A stretch of 64,000 nucleotides of DNA from Cordylochernes scorpioides (taxonomy: Eukaryota; Arthropoda; Arachnida; Pseudoscorpiones; Chernetidae): positions 20,594,446 to 20,658,445 of the forward strand of contig CP092882.1 in the NCBI GenBank assembly GCA_030710605.1, in the 5' to 3' direction. The position numbers and the translations under genes are program-made. The notes under the pieces were generated by a model, which was not told the origin of the DNA, made no database searches, and saw nothing but the letters and a program-made list of their open reading frames with translations. Shown here in pieces: positions 30,470-42,485 of this stretch; position 1 is the stretch's first letter, and each line of letters starts with the position of its first letter.

Positions 30470-30658
30470 AAAAGTCCAACCCCACCAACAAGTGCAAGTA
30501 ACCAAAGGAGGCTCTGGCACATTTGTAAATGCAAAGTCAAACTGCTTTTCACACGTATAGACATGTGGTGCACTTACAGTAAAATCAGTTGCCAACTTCT
30601 ACCCACCATGATTATCATAGCCTGTACACCACCTGTACTAGGGATAAGCAAAAAAAAA
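30470..30658 (+). mobile_element. SINE-A copy inside an FB-A element
   Basis: From TTGCAAAAGTCCAACCCC to CCTGTACTAGGGATAAGC plus an A run, the full body is present without head. FB-A sequence (CAGTACTTTCAT, then TTTTGTCTGATGAAGG) lies on both sides, so the SINE landed in the loop of a foldback. Confidence 0.75.
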
Positions 30659-30824
30659 GTACTTTCATGTGTAAATTCAGTACTTTTGTCTGATGAAGGT
30701 AACAACGTTGTTACCAAAATGTCACATGTAATTCTACTGACCTGAAAGCTTATGTCCATAGTTTGCTTAAATACCATTTCTAAGATTCCATCTTTCAGTG
30801 TAGTATATATAAGCAGAATCGTTC

Positions 30825-31032
30825 AAGACCAAATCCAAATAAATAAATAGTGTGTGATATTTTGGTAACAGCATTATTACCATCTTCAGACAAAAGTACT
30901 GAATGAGCCATTGAATATGAATATATTAGCATATGAATGATACATTCAGCACTTTTGTCTGAAGATGGTAACAACACTGTTACCAAAATGTCACACACTA
31001 TTTATTTGGATTTGGTCTTATTACCTTGTGTT
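30825..31032. repeat. FB-A foldback copy, intact arms
   Basis: The arms GACCAAATCCAAATAAATAA...CAGACAAAAGTACTGAATG and their reverse complement to TTACCTTGTG enclose a 40-bp loop. Confidence 0.8.
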
Positions 31033-31035
31033 ATG

Positions 31036-31335
31036 ATAAAGCACAATTTGGATTATAGATTATAATAAAAGAAAATAAGACCTAATCCAAATAATTTATT
31101 AGTGTGTGACGTTTCGGCAACAACATTGTCACCATCATCAGACAAAAGAATAAATGAGAAAATTTTCCTTATCTGTTATCTTGTTTAAACACTTGATAAC
31201 AGTACTATTTAAGAACTTGCTGTAATATTTTTTCTCATTTATTCTTTTGTCTGATGATGGTGACAATGTTGTTGCCGAAACGTCACACACTAATAAATTA
31301 TTTGGATTAGGTCTTATTTTCTTTTATTACCTTGT
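31036..31335. repeat. FB-A foldback copy with longer arms
   Basis: The left arm AAAGCACAATTTGGATTATA...GTGACGTTTCGGCAACAACA and right arm TCTGATGATGGTGACAATG...GCCGAAACGTCACAC are mirrored, with a longer inner AAGAATAAATGAGAAAAT pair. The core reads CTGATGATGG, the version nearest a hammerhead CUGAUGA box. Confidence 0.8.
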
Positions 31336-31716
31336 GTTATGTTACAATGTTATTAAAAATGATCTATCTCTACAAAGCTTAATGCAATGATGGAAATTAT
31401 TAGATGAGAGGGCTTAGCTCATCAATGGTGAACCCTCTCAGCAGTTTCACTAAATAAATCTCCAGACCTCTCTACTATTGTATTGGATTATTTTCTTATA
31501 TACCATGCATTTACTATAGAAGGTAGCTTAAGGGTGTTTAGGGAACCTATGGATATAAACTTATAGCTATCTTGAAGTACATACATCTAATTACAAGTAA
31601 ATACATTGAGCAATGCTTTTCTGCAAATATATTTTTATATTAAAGATGTTATTGGTACAAATTATGATCATAATTGCCATCTATTTTAAGTAAAAACAAA
31701 ATAGTTCATCTAAAAT

Positions 31717-31978
31717 TCCAAGAGTGTCTAGCATCAGTATCACTATACCATTCCAAGAGTCTAGCATCAGTATCACTATACCATTCCAAGAGTCTAGCAT
31801 CAGTATCACTATACCATTCCAAGAGTCTAGCATCAGTATCACTATACCATTCCAAGAGTCTAGCATCAGTATCACTATACCATTCCAAGAGTCTAGCATC
31901 AGTATCACTATACCATTTCAAGAGTCTAGCATCAATATCACCATACCATTCCAAGAGTCTAGCATCAGTATCACTATA
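31717..31978. repeat. 33-bp minisatellite, 8 units
   Basis: The unit GTCTAGCATCAGTATCAC plus TATACCATTCCAAGA repeats eight times with near identity. The last three units carry a few substitutions. Because 33 is a multiple of three, several frames on both strands stay open as 11-residue peptide repeats. This is a property of the repeat, not evidence of a gene. Confidence 0.9.
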
Positions 31979-32009
31979 AAAGGAAGATCGAAAAATGCAA
32001 TATAACAGC

Positions 32010-32160
32010 AATATGGTAGATCAAACTGGCGAAACTGCTGGGAGGGTTCACCACTGATGAGCCAGGCCCTCCCATTAATTTTTCCATTGTAGTAAGGACA
32101 GAAGAAATTGGTTATTTTTAAAAAGAATCATACGTGTCTATAATAGTTTCGAATTTTAAA
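32010..32160. repeat. Repeat family E copy
   Basis: ACTGGCGAAACTGCTGGGAG, then GATGAGCCAGGCCCTCCC, then GTAAGGACAGAAGAAATTGG match the family around the 6.5 kb gap. Confidence 0.55.
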
Positions 32161-32169
32161 AACAAAACT

Positions 32170-33290
32170 ACTACAAACATAAGGTAACAAGAGCCTCTCC
32201 AAATAAATAAATAGTGCATGAGAAATAGAAGTAGGGATGAGAGTTGTATTTATATATTAGCATTCATAAACCCCTATAAACCATTTTATCATGTTCTCTA
32301 CTTGTGACATGTAAAAATAATCATCTTTACACTGCTTCCACAAGGATTCAAATAATCCTTTTATACCTTAGAAAAAAGTCTCAATGCTCTTTTTATGATT
32401 TTCTAATGGAACCAATTGATAGCTAAAATAATGTCATTCTTCTTCCACAAAATACCCAGCGACATATAATAAAAGTAGTGATAGCGTGAAAAAGTCAATA
32501 GGTTTAAATAACCTATTCTCACCTTATACAACTTTATAGGTGTTGAGATTCCTTTATCTACAGATATAGTATTGAAAGATTTGATGAATAAATGTTGAAC
32601 AATATATTTGTGTAATATTATTTAACATTTTTTATTCGAAAATATGTATAATGAATTATTTCTTAAAAGAACTACCTTTCAACTGGTTCTCTAATACCGG
32701 ATTACATTGATTCTTTGTTATCAAACACGTATTTTGAGTATTGACAATCATCTTACCTTATGTTAAATGCAGGTTAATATTATATTATTTATGTTTTAAG
32801 AATATATAGATGAAAATTGAGAAATATGAAGATCACATTTTCATTTACAAATGTCAAAAATAAAAACAAATAAACTATATGATGATGATAACCAATAGCT
32901 TTCGCAAAAAATAAATCTAGCAACACTATTTGTAATTTCATACTTGTTGAAAAAAAAAATCCAAATAATAAATCCTTAATTTTAATAACAATAAATATGT
33001 AATACTTTAATTTAAAGGATAATTTAAAAATAATCACTATTATATCAAGTTGACAAATTGAAGTCGCTAAGATTGGCAAACAAAAGTTTTTTATTGTTAG
33101 AGTTTACAAATGAATCTGGTATGAGAGTGTACCTAAATTGCTTTTAACAAATGCTTTGACAGAAACAAAATTCTTTCAGAGAATATTCACTAAAGAAGAC
33201 CACGGGCGAAGCTCGACCATCATTTTTAGTAGGCAGGAACAAGATTCCAACAGTGAAACATTCACTTGAGCAGAATACAGAAGAAGCCCG
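32170..33290. other. AT-rich sequence, little recognised
   Basis: No gene or clear repeat is recognised. A GC-richer piece at 33198-33225 (ACCACGGGCGAAGCTCGACC) resembles Helitron 3' hairpin sequence. Confidence 0.4.
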
Positions 33291-33294
33291 GTCA

Positions 33295-33428
33295 TCTCTA
33301 TATATAAAAGTCAATATATATCTTTATAAAAATTGATTCAGTATAAAGTGGATGTTTGCTCGAAAAATATTTTTATCAAATATTTGTTAGGCAAACTTTC
33401 ACTCAGGTAAAATGGGTACATCCGCTAG
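33295..33428 (+). mobile_element. Helitron-like short element (tentative)
   Basis: It starts TCTCTATATATAAAAG and ends TCCGCTAG, and lies between A and T. This fits the Helitron rule of TC...CTAG inserted at AT. A convincing 3' hairpin was not found, so the call is tentative. Confidence 0.35.
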
Positions 33429-33477
33429 TATTTTATTAAAATGAAGAACATATCTCTGATTAAAAAAAGGATAAACC

Positions 33478-35323
33478 TGTTGCGTTCCCGGTTTGGATAG
33501 ATGAAAAGGGAGGATACACGATGTGACTTATTAAAGTTTCCTTACTTAAGTATATATATATATGGCAATTTAGGCCAACAACCCCATGTATATAACCCGC
33601 AGCAAGACCTTAATGTTGTATAATAGAAGCACAGCTGTCAATGATACACCATCGACATATGTCTTTACATCATCACATGTAATGCAATTTGTGTAAACAG
33701 GATAAATAAAAAAATAAAAAAAAAAACGGGGGAAACTCTGTAATTGATTAAGAGTTTGAGTTAAAGCAGGGATCGAGCATATAATATTGTCAGGACAAAG
33801 GTCTAAAGATGGAAACAACCACGACACTAGTATACAATTTCATCAGACAACCCATGAAATCGTTATTAAATTGGGCAATCTATAAAAGACTCCTTCTGGA
33901 GGTTTAGCAACCCACTGAAGACGCTGGGAGCTAAAATTATAGCAACAGATCTCTATAATTTCTACAGATCAACTGTAAATAGATTCACATTAAGGCATTT
34001 TATAGCCCAAATAACAAAAACAATAGTCAAACATACAAATCTGTTTGCATCATGCCGTACCCTCCTAACAGCGTAAAAATAGCCCGAGGAATCAGAAAAT
34101 ATGGTATAATGGTAAATATGATGGAATAACGCACTGAAACACATAAAAGTACAAACATTACTAAAACCTGACAGATAATTACCCTCAAAGTAGCCCTAAT
34201 AAAGTCGTAATTTTGCAACTGTTGCTGTGTCAATATATAGTATAAGATATAGTACACAACTCTATTTCAACAGAGTCGGTTGTTCTATAATTTGTACACT
34301 TTGTGAAATTAAGGTGTGGGGGGTAGTACCATAAAGCAAAAGAAATGAAATATGTATGAGAGGAAACAAGAAATTTTCTCTAGATATTTATTTAAATAGA
34401 TTATAATTTGGGAACATGTCTATACTGACGAGGTATGCTATTTACATAGTAAAATTTTAGATAGAGGTGACCTGAAGTTACTTTATAGCCCTTTAGGGCC
34501 CATGCGAAATCTAGGTTGGTTACTACACAAAAAAGGGGGGGCGCTAAGTCATAATGACAAATGGCTTACCTTTTCTCGAAAGTGCCGGCAAAGGTCTGGT
34601 CTCCCGTCTGAAAACTGTCCTCTCACTGAGCGACTCCGATTCAATCTGCCTTTTGGCCAAGAAACCCTCTTTTATTCATGTCTCTCTCCGTTTTCATTCG
34701 CTGAAAGAAACACCAATCAAAATGGCCAACGGCTCCAGTATACAATTTCATCGACGCCCCAGGCCTCTCCCATCAAAATAGAACATATAGTATTACCAAA
34801 ACAAAAAAAATCTAAAGAGAGAAACAGCCACGGCCCTAGTGTAAAAATTTCAGACGCCAGGCCCCCCCCCTCCACATGGATTGAAATACTATCCTCCCTT
34901 TTTCTCGGGACGGTATATATATATCGCCCCCCCTCCGTCTTAGCTAAAAATCGACACAGGCCCCTTTTCACTTGAACTGTAATATAACGCTTTCCTTTCT
35001 CGGGAAGGATATTTTATAAGGTTCAGTCTTTTAGAGATCTTCCTTCTCCATTTTTTTTCTGGTCACCTTTACCTAAATTTTTGGTGAGGGGAATATATGT
35101 ACATATGGAACAACAGCTTCCAGCGCGGATGTCTCTGGATGTCACTGGTGTCTTCTTCACCAGGCATCAGCTTTCGGCATGGAAGTCTGGTGTCATCAAT
35201 TGTCTAGGTTTCTGGGCAAAAAGTGGTCTGTAAGTCTATGTGGGAGGGAAGCCATGTATCCATTTGATTTGATTATCCATACGCCTTCTGTTGGGGTATG
35301 GTTTCAAAAAACGTGTCCCAACA
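33478..35323 (-). repeat. gypsy-1 3' LTR (1846 bp)
   Basis: The sense strand reads TGTTGGGACACG...GGGAACGCAACA. It contains C/G homopolymer runs and a TATATATATA block near 34916-34925 that could serve as promoter core in the 5' copy. Open frames such as 34502-34975 are not conserved protein. It preserves the uninterrupted site where the mariner entered the other LTR (near 35093-35096). Confidence 0.95.
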
Positions 35324-35345
35324 ATCCTCCCCCCGCCAAGTAATG
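35324..35345 (-). promoter_or_regulatory. gypsy-1 polypurine tract
   Basis: The sense-strand GGCGGGGGGAGGAT sits immediately before the 3' LTR. Confidence 0.8.
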
Positions 35346-38300
35346 GACAAATGCGTTTGTGCTACTCATTATTCATCTGCCTTTCATCAGTTACTATGAA
35401 AGCAGGCCCATTTCTAGCAAAATGCATTTTCCATTACTAGGTGAAGCCAGATGTACCGAAACCTATAGGGAAGATAAGGCTAGTCAAAATGATGGTATGC
35501 CATTCTAGATGTTTATTATTCCAAACATTAGTGGGCATTGCGCATCCTGGCAAAGGTTTTTTTTATGTGTTATTATTCTGTCAGCACACTGTTATCAACA
35601 TAGGTTATGGGGGACAGTCATATCATATGTATGGAAGTAAGCAAGGTTATCTGTCTTACCATTCATGGGTATATATACCACCCTTCCACTTTCTTCTTTG
35701 GCCTTGAGGAGTAGGCCTTCCTTGTGGTAAGTCCTCTCAACCCCATCCTTGCCACTTGGGGTGCTGGATTCATTGCTACCTTCTTTCTGTTAACAATACA
35801 GTTAGAACATTTCCCTATTACATATTATATAAAAAAATTGGGCGCCAAGAAGTCGTTTAGAAATAACTGACTAGTCCAACTCCTAAAACATGCCAGCATC
35901 TTTATTTAAGTACCAATCAAGACATTCGTGTGGTATAGTTATACATATACAATCAAGGAAAGGATAATTATAGTTAGCTGAAAGAAATATCTTGGTATAT
36001 AATAATTAGCCTATGACATGATGACTTTTGCTAAATTAAAAAAATTACAGAAACAAATTGTGAAAGTAATTATTAAATAAGGCACGAAATATGTAATGAT
36101 AAAATGAATCCTTCCATGTTATATGATGGGTATAATATATATATTGAAGAAAACACGTATCATGCAGATAGTGATTAAATATGATAAAAATCATCCCATG
36201 ATAGATGATAAAGAAAACCACTACAAAATTATATATGATGACAAAATATATATACATATACAAGTAAGGCGGATAAAAGACAATAAGGATAAAATAGATC
36301 ATGCCTTGAGGGAAGAATAAGCCACGACAACATGTTAAAAAAAATGCAACATGGCAGGTAAATATTACTAATATCATGAATATCAAAGGAAATAAATTTG
36401 TTGAAATGAATAGTATATGATTATAATATAATATAAATGATATAAAATAATAACCTATTCAATAAGAAAATGAAAACACCTTATATATATTTGTGCGCTG
36501 AAGGATCAAGGTTTAGTATCTCAGTTAAGTTTTCAATCTTATTCAGTCTGGAATCACGAGTTGGTCACTGGGTAATATTCGTCTATCCCGATCCTACTGG
36601 AGGGTGTGTTTTCTCTTATGTGTTAGATTCCTCTGTTACAATACTCTCAACCCAGGTGGGAACGTCATTTAGAATCTTGGTCAAATGGAACATAGCCCAG
36701 ACCTCTATTAAACTACACAGTCCATTTAAATCTAGGGTGACAACCGTATGAAGAAAGCTCTCTGTTTGACAGAGAAACAAATCAACTTCTCCCATTTTGT
36801 TTGTGACTCCGTTTACCTTGTCTCTGGGGTGTGTGCAGTTCAGCTACCTCCCCCTTCCAAGAAATTCATATTACTTTCATCTACCAATATACTCCCTATT
36901 CATTGACCTGAACCCTATAAATCTACATCTTATAAATTTGAATTTTATCAATCTGAAATTTTGGTTCTTTTACAAATTCCTTCAGAATTCTACTCCCTGT
37001 ATAACTGCTCTTAATTCTACTGTCCTCAATACAACACTTCTAAAACTTTGACTCACTGGCTTGTTCTGGCGTCTCGTTCGCGGTCATTATAGTTAACTAA
37101 TACTTTAAAATCTTATCCTAACATGGAACGAGTCTAAACTCGTTGAAGGTCCTAATAATTACTTATTCTGTCTCTCGAATCGGTCTTATGCTCGAATTCA
37201 TTCCAACAAAACGTATGGCAGGGCGAATCCTTTATTAGAAGAAACTTCCGCTAGCTATGGGGGATCAAACTGGTACCAAAAAAAAATTCAATAGACGGAA
37301 ACACTTCGTCTAGAATAACTGGGCAATCTCTGCCTACTTGCCAATCTTACAGGACCTCCCGTCTGCAACACCCTCGCTCCAGCCACGCTAAAAGCGTCGA
37401 AACTACGGTGTCAGATCGGTCACCCAAGGTCGCGCCGTTATACCCCAGGCTATACGGCATGGCTAAAACAAATCCCCCATCCTGCATAAAATTCAATCTA
37501 TACCTCTTCGTTTCCTCTTGCGAGGAGGAGTTGAGTGGGAAATTCGGCTTGATCCTTGCCTTCCACTATCTCCAAGTCTGAGGGTCGGGATAGGGATCAT
37601 TTATCCACAATCCTTAGAATTCAAGCTAAACTAAGATAAAAGAAAATCAAAGGAAAATTATACCCCCTAACGAGGGACCTAACAAAAGGGAGCGAATATT
37701 TCTAACTAGATAGAGTTGTAGTTGTCCTGTGAGGCTTCCGATCCTAACAAATAAAGAAATCAAAATTAAAAAAAAAATCGAACCTATTAATTCCCTACAC
37801 TATTCTAATATACCTTTGGTCTAACAGTATAATTGTTTCTATCCTTGGACACATTCACTAAGATTTCCCATTCATTCAATTTCATTCGCATCTTGCACAT
37901 AAACTAAAGCTAGAAACTACTATAAAAGCCAAAGCACTTCAATCGTCAATGTTAACATTTACTCTAACTATTACTAATCTCCAGGACTAAATGTGAAATC
38001 AAATAAAATAATAAAATTAAAACAAATTGGGAACTAAAGCCCTAGGTTACTCAAAAGAAAATGCCTCTGTACAAGCTCTATATATACTAATACTTTATAC
38101 TCGATAAATGATTGTTAATAAAATGGTTAACAATTCTAAATAATCTGAAAGCTAACCTACCTAAAAAAAATGTAATTTCAAAAACTGCCCTTGCTTTGAC
38201 ACTAAGTGACTTTTCACGACAATTCTATATAAAGACATACACAAATTATAATGGCGAATAAAGGACCATTAAGCGTGACACCTCATAAAAGCGGAATTGA

Positions 38301-38957
38301 GTCACTCCCCTAGCCACCGTGGGTGAAGTCACTTTCTTCCTACTTCATCTTGCGTCTGTCCCCTTTGCAGTAGTCCGACCTCAACACTCTATTGAAAGAT
38401 GGATTTATAGGGTTTACGATTCACTACCCAACACTAACATTCTCAAGTGCTTTCCGAGGATCGACTACGGTCTGGGCCTACTTAACTTCTACCCCTGGCT
38501 TAGGGTCCCTATACTTCACAACTTTACTCTGAAAGATTGACCTTTCATGTCCTCATTAGAAACCTATTTCAAAGCTACTACCTGAAGGCCAGGGATTATA
38601 GGGTTTCTGAATTACCCAACACAAGCCATAGGATGCCTATTAGGTTCGTTGTTTTAGACATAGCCCCCCTTCTAAGTTGTGATTTCCTACACCTTCCTTC
38701 ACCTATTACTCCTGATAATAACTAAAATTTCAGATTTACACTAAATAGTTAATTCACAATGGTATACATTATTCTCATTGGTCTTTGAAACTCGGGTTTT
38801 AACAAGAAATAGTTTGTATAGAAAAAAAAAAAGGAATCCTAATGAAGTTCTACTTAAAAAAAAAAAAAAGGTTTTTAAATAAAAAAAAAAAAAGGTTGAA
38901 ATCTCTAAACTTCTCATTCTATCGAGCTGATTCTCCGTACACACTCCAAAATCCTAG
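35346..38957 (-). other. gypsy-1 3' internal spacer, no intact gene
   Basis: This is 3.6 kb between the pol stop and the polypurine tract. AT-rich and low-complexity stretches (36045-36480) alternate with more balanced sequence (37100-38700). No env-type ORF with signal peptide, cleavage site and membrane anchor was found on the sense strand. No nested element with clear ends was seen. Confidence 0.6.
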
Positions 38958-41900
38958 TTAGTGGCGACAGTCTAAGCAGAATTTACACTGTGTGGGCCTT
39001 TTCACCCTTGTAGACCTGCGTAAAGTTAAACTGTTCACACTAACTCTGTCAACTTCCCCTCGTCTCATTACTTCTGAGTTCGCTCTGGTTGTCACCCCTT
39101 GTGGAACCACTACGTTAACGGACCTATTAGGGAGATAAGCTGGACCTGTAAGATGAATCCAATGATCTTCATCACTGGAACCTTGACTTGAATTACCATC
39201 ACTAGTTTCCTCCTTCTCTGTGGGGAAAATCCTAATTGGTATATGGTATTGTTTTAACCTATCTATATGGTATTTATCCAAATTCCCAGTTTCTAGATTC
39301 TTCAAGAGATATACAGTATCACCAGCTCTTCTTAGTACCTCATATGGACCCCCATACCTTGGCTCAAATTTGTGACGCCCCTTCGTCTCATGCATTCTCT
39401 CCACTAGGACTAAGTCCCCGTTATTGAAAGTTCTCAGCCTTTTGTTTTCGAACTTAATCCTAGCTTCTTCCTGTTCATTCAAGTAGGTTTGCCTTACCAC
39501 CTCTCTTAGCTTCTCGACCTCCTCTGTTAGTTCCCGCTCGTAGAAGGCTGCCGTTTGAGCAATCAAATCTTCGCTTACAGGACTTTGTCCCGCTTCCTGA
39601 AAAGGTTGCGGAAGCCTCAGCTCATGTCCGAAGACGAGTTTCGCTGGCGTAAATCCTGTACTAGAATGTTCAGTGGTTCTGATAGCTAAAGCTACCATGG
39701 GTAGGATGTCATCCCAATTAGAACTTGCCTCACACCTACGCAAAGATTCAATTACTGTTCTGTTGAGCCTTTCTACAGCGCCATTACTTTGAGGTCTCCA
39801 AGCAGTGGTGTTCACTGCACTTACCCCCATGGCCTTGCAAATCCCTTTAAAAATACAGCTAATGAATGCCGAACCCCGGTCCGAAAGTATAGTTTTCGGT
39901 ACTCCAAAGATAGTAATTACGCTTTCCAACAGCGCTTTAACCACTGTACTGGCACACTGGTCTCTTGTAGGTATTAAAATAGGGAATTTGGTAAATAAAT
40001 CGACTATGGTCAGGATGCTAGAATGTCCTCTGGAAGTCTTCTCTAAGGGTCCTATGAAGTCTAGAGCAAGATGCTCAAATGGTTTTCCAGGCCTGAAGTG
40101 GGGAGCATTACCAGCCTTGGTTACACCTTGATTTGAGAGCTGGCAACCCTCGCATCTGTATATATAGTTTCGGACCTGTGTCCTCATACCCGGCCAATAA
40201 TAATCGTCCTTCAGCCTTCTCATTACCTTCTTGACCCCAAAATGACCTCCCGTCGGAACGTCGTGGTGATATTTAATCACCATCTCCCTAATGTCTGACG
40301 GAACCACCTTCACCCAGATACCCCCACTGTTCTTAGACACAAGGTAACCCTCGTGCATTTTGTAATCCTTATTTTTATAAGTTACAGTCTCGGTAGACCG
40401 TCTGTCACCTATTAGTTTCAATAAGGGGGCCCATTTCTTGTCCTTAAGCAAACCTTCCCACGTCCGATCACTATCTATCAAGGGGGGCCCACGATTTTTA
40501 ATTACTGCGGCCACAACTCTCTTATCTCGTGATGGTTCAGGATCATCCTCACACGGGAACCTACTGAGGAAGTCGGCTACCGTGTTTTCTTTCCCCGGGA
40601 CATACACAAATGTCACATTGAAGTCTTGGATGATCTCTGCCCATCTAGACAATCGAGCGTTCTTATAATCAGACCCCTTGTTATAAGTGATCGGTTTGTG
40701 ATCGGTATGCACCTCAACCTTACTGCCCGCCAGGAGGTGTTTAAAGTGCTGCAGAGACAACACTACGGCATAAGCCTCCTTTTCGATTGTGGAATAGCGA
40801 GTTTCGGGGCCTATCAACCGCTTGCTATAGTAAGCTATTGGCTTGACAACCCCGTCTATCTCCTGTTGGAGACAAGCGCCAACCGCTATTCCACTGGCGT
40901 CCGTATTGAGGATAAATGGTCGCCCTATCATTGGATGAGCCAGTAAAGGCTCACTGGTTAGTACTTGTTTTATGGTCTCAAAGGCTGTCTGCTCTATTGT
41001 ACCCCAAGTGAATCTTCGCCCCTTTCTCAATAAGTTACTTAGTGGAGCTAGGAGTTCACCTGCGTTGGGTATGAAGCGCCTGTAGTAGTTTACAGTACCC
41101 AAAAGACTTCTGACCCCCCTGATGTTGTGGGGACGTTTCAAATCCCTGAGAGCCGCGACATTATCCCACATGGGTTTTATCCCATCCTGATCAATTACAT
41201 GACCGAGGTAATCTACAGAGCCCTTGAAGAAATAACTCTTCCCACGCCTAGCCTTTAGATTAAAGCGACTCAGGCGTTCGAGTACAGCGGCAAGGTCCGC
41301 CACATGCTGCTCATGAGAGTCGCTGTAGACGATGACATCATCGATGTACAAACGAACGCATTTATACAACAAATCCCCTAGGACCAAATTCATGGCCCAT
41401 TGGAAGATCTGAGCTGAGTTCTTCGCTCCTTGTAGTAGACGTGTGAAACGTTATCTCCCCCAGGGCAGAGAGAAAGTGAAATAATCTCTATCACCCTCCG
41501 GGATGCGAATCTGGAAAAATCCAGAGGTCAAGTCTAATGTGCTGAAGACCTTTGCGCCTGCAAAAGCACGCAGGTTGTCTTCAACACGAGGTATTGGGAA
41601 CGGGAAGAATTCTGTCACCTCATTAATTAATCGCAGGTCCATTGTAATGCGGACGCTGCCGTCTGTTTTAGCAACGGGGAATAGGGGAGAATTCCATAAG
41701 GATGTACTCCCCTCGATTATTCCAGCTTCTTCCAATTCGTCTACTAAGGCCTTCACCTTTGAGACCAGCTTATTTGGGATCGGATACTGACGTCTATAGA
41801 CTGGCTTTCCAGTCAGTATCTTTAACTTAGGGGCAATGATGGTTGACCCATCGCCCATATCGGAGATGTCGTCACAGAAACAGTGACTATATGCCCTAAG

Positions 41901-42485
41901 GACGTCTTCCCCTGTCCTGATTTTATGTAGAGGTATACTGGGTGGTCTGACAGGCACCTCACTGGCCTGTAACGAGGACAGGAAGGCCGACTTAGTCGGT
42001 TCTTCGTCCTGCTCAAAGTCTGATCTGACGCTTCCATCATGGTTGAGAGTGAGTCTTAGAGCCTTGAATCCTGGCATACCTAGGATTCCATCAAAGCCTA
42101 GCCCACCTAGATGGCAGTATTCAAATGTTGTTTTTACTTCCCTGATGGGTTTTCCCCTGATATAGGCCCTAACCTCTATTAACTCACTCCCCAGTGACCT
42201 TAACTCACTCCCACTAATCCCCTTAAGGAAGGTGGGTTTACCCAAACCTTCAGCGCTAATATCCAAGGAGTCTATATTTACAATGTTGGCCTCTGAGCCT
42301 GTATCGATAATTAGTCTGATAGTCCTATTGCTCAGAGACCAACCTTTATCTACAAATGTACATGTGATTACAGGTAGGCCGGCTAGAGTTCCCCCATTCC
42401 CTGCTTTGAGGCAAGCCGGACCTATTTTTTTGTCATGGCTGTGCAAATTCTTGCCATGTGGCCTGTCTCCCCGCATCTGAAGCAC
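38958..42485 (-). pseudogene. gypsy-1 pol: protease, RT, RNase H, integrase (one in-frame stop)
   Basis: One frame runs from 42485 to 38958, broken only by a TAA at 41451-41453. The domains are in order. Aspartic protease has IIDTGSEANIV. Reverse transcriptase has LDLTSGFFQIRIPEGDR before the stop and RLYIDDVIVYS after it. RNase H has LNTDASGIAVGACLQQ and VEVHTDHKPI. Integrase has a zinc region HHDVPTGGHFG...CEGCQLSN, and DDE in LALDFIGPL, LSDRGSAF and QSNGAVERLNRTV. A GPY/F-type module (FEPRYGGPYEVLRRAG) follows, then a C-terminal tail with CKFCLDC. The stop falls between two conserved RT blocks, so this copy would make a truncated product. Pol is reached from gag by -1 frameshifting (see 42425-42431). 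Confidence 0.9.

Noticed and set aside
34502..34975. 157-codon plus-strand frame in the gypsy-1 LTR (partly repeated at 48203)
   Set aside because: It is antisense within a non-coding LTR, is truncated by a one-base length change in the other LTR copy, and has no domain.
37375..37465. Short similarity to a 5S rRNA 3' half (TTGGGTGACCG on the minus strand)
   Set aside because: The match is about a dozen bases and lacks the internal control region, so it is not an RNA gene or 5S-derived SINE on this evidence.
35346..38957. Possible env gene after gypsy-1 pol
   Set aside because: No sense-strand frame has a signal peptide, cleavage site and membrane anchor; the largest hydrophobic frame (36045-36386) is AT-driven.
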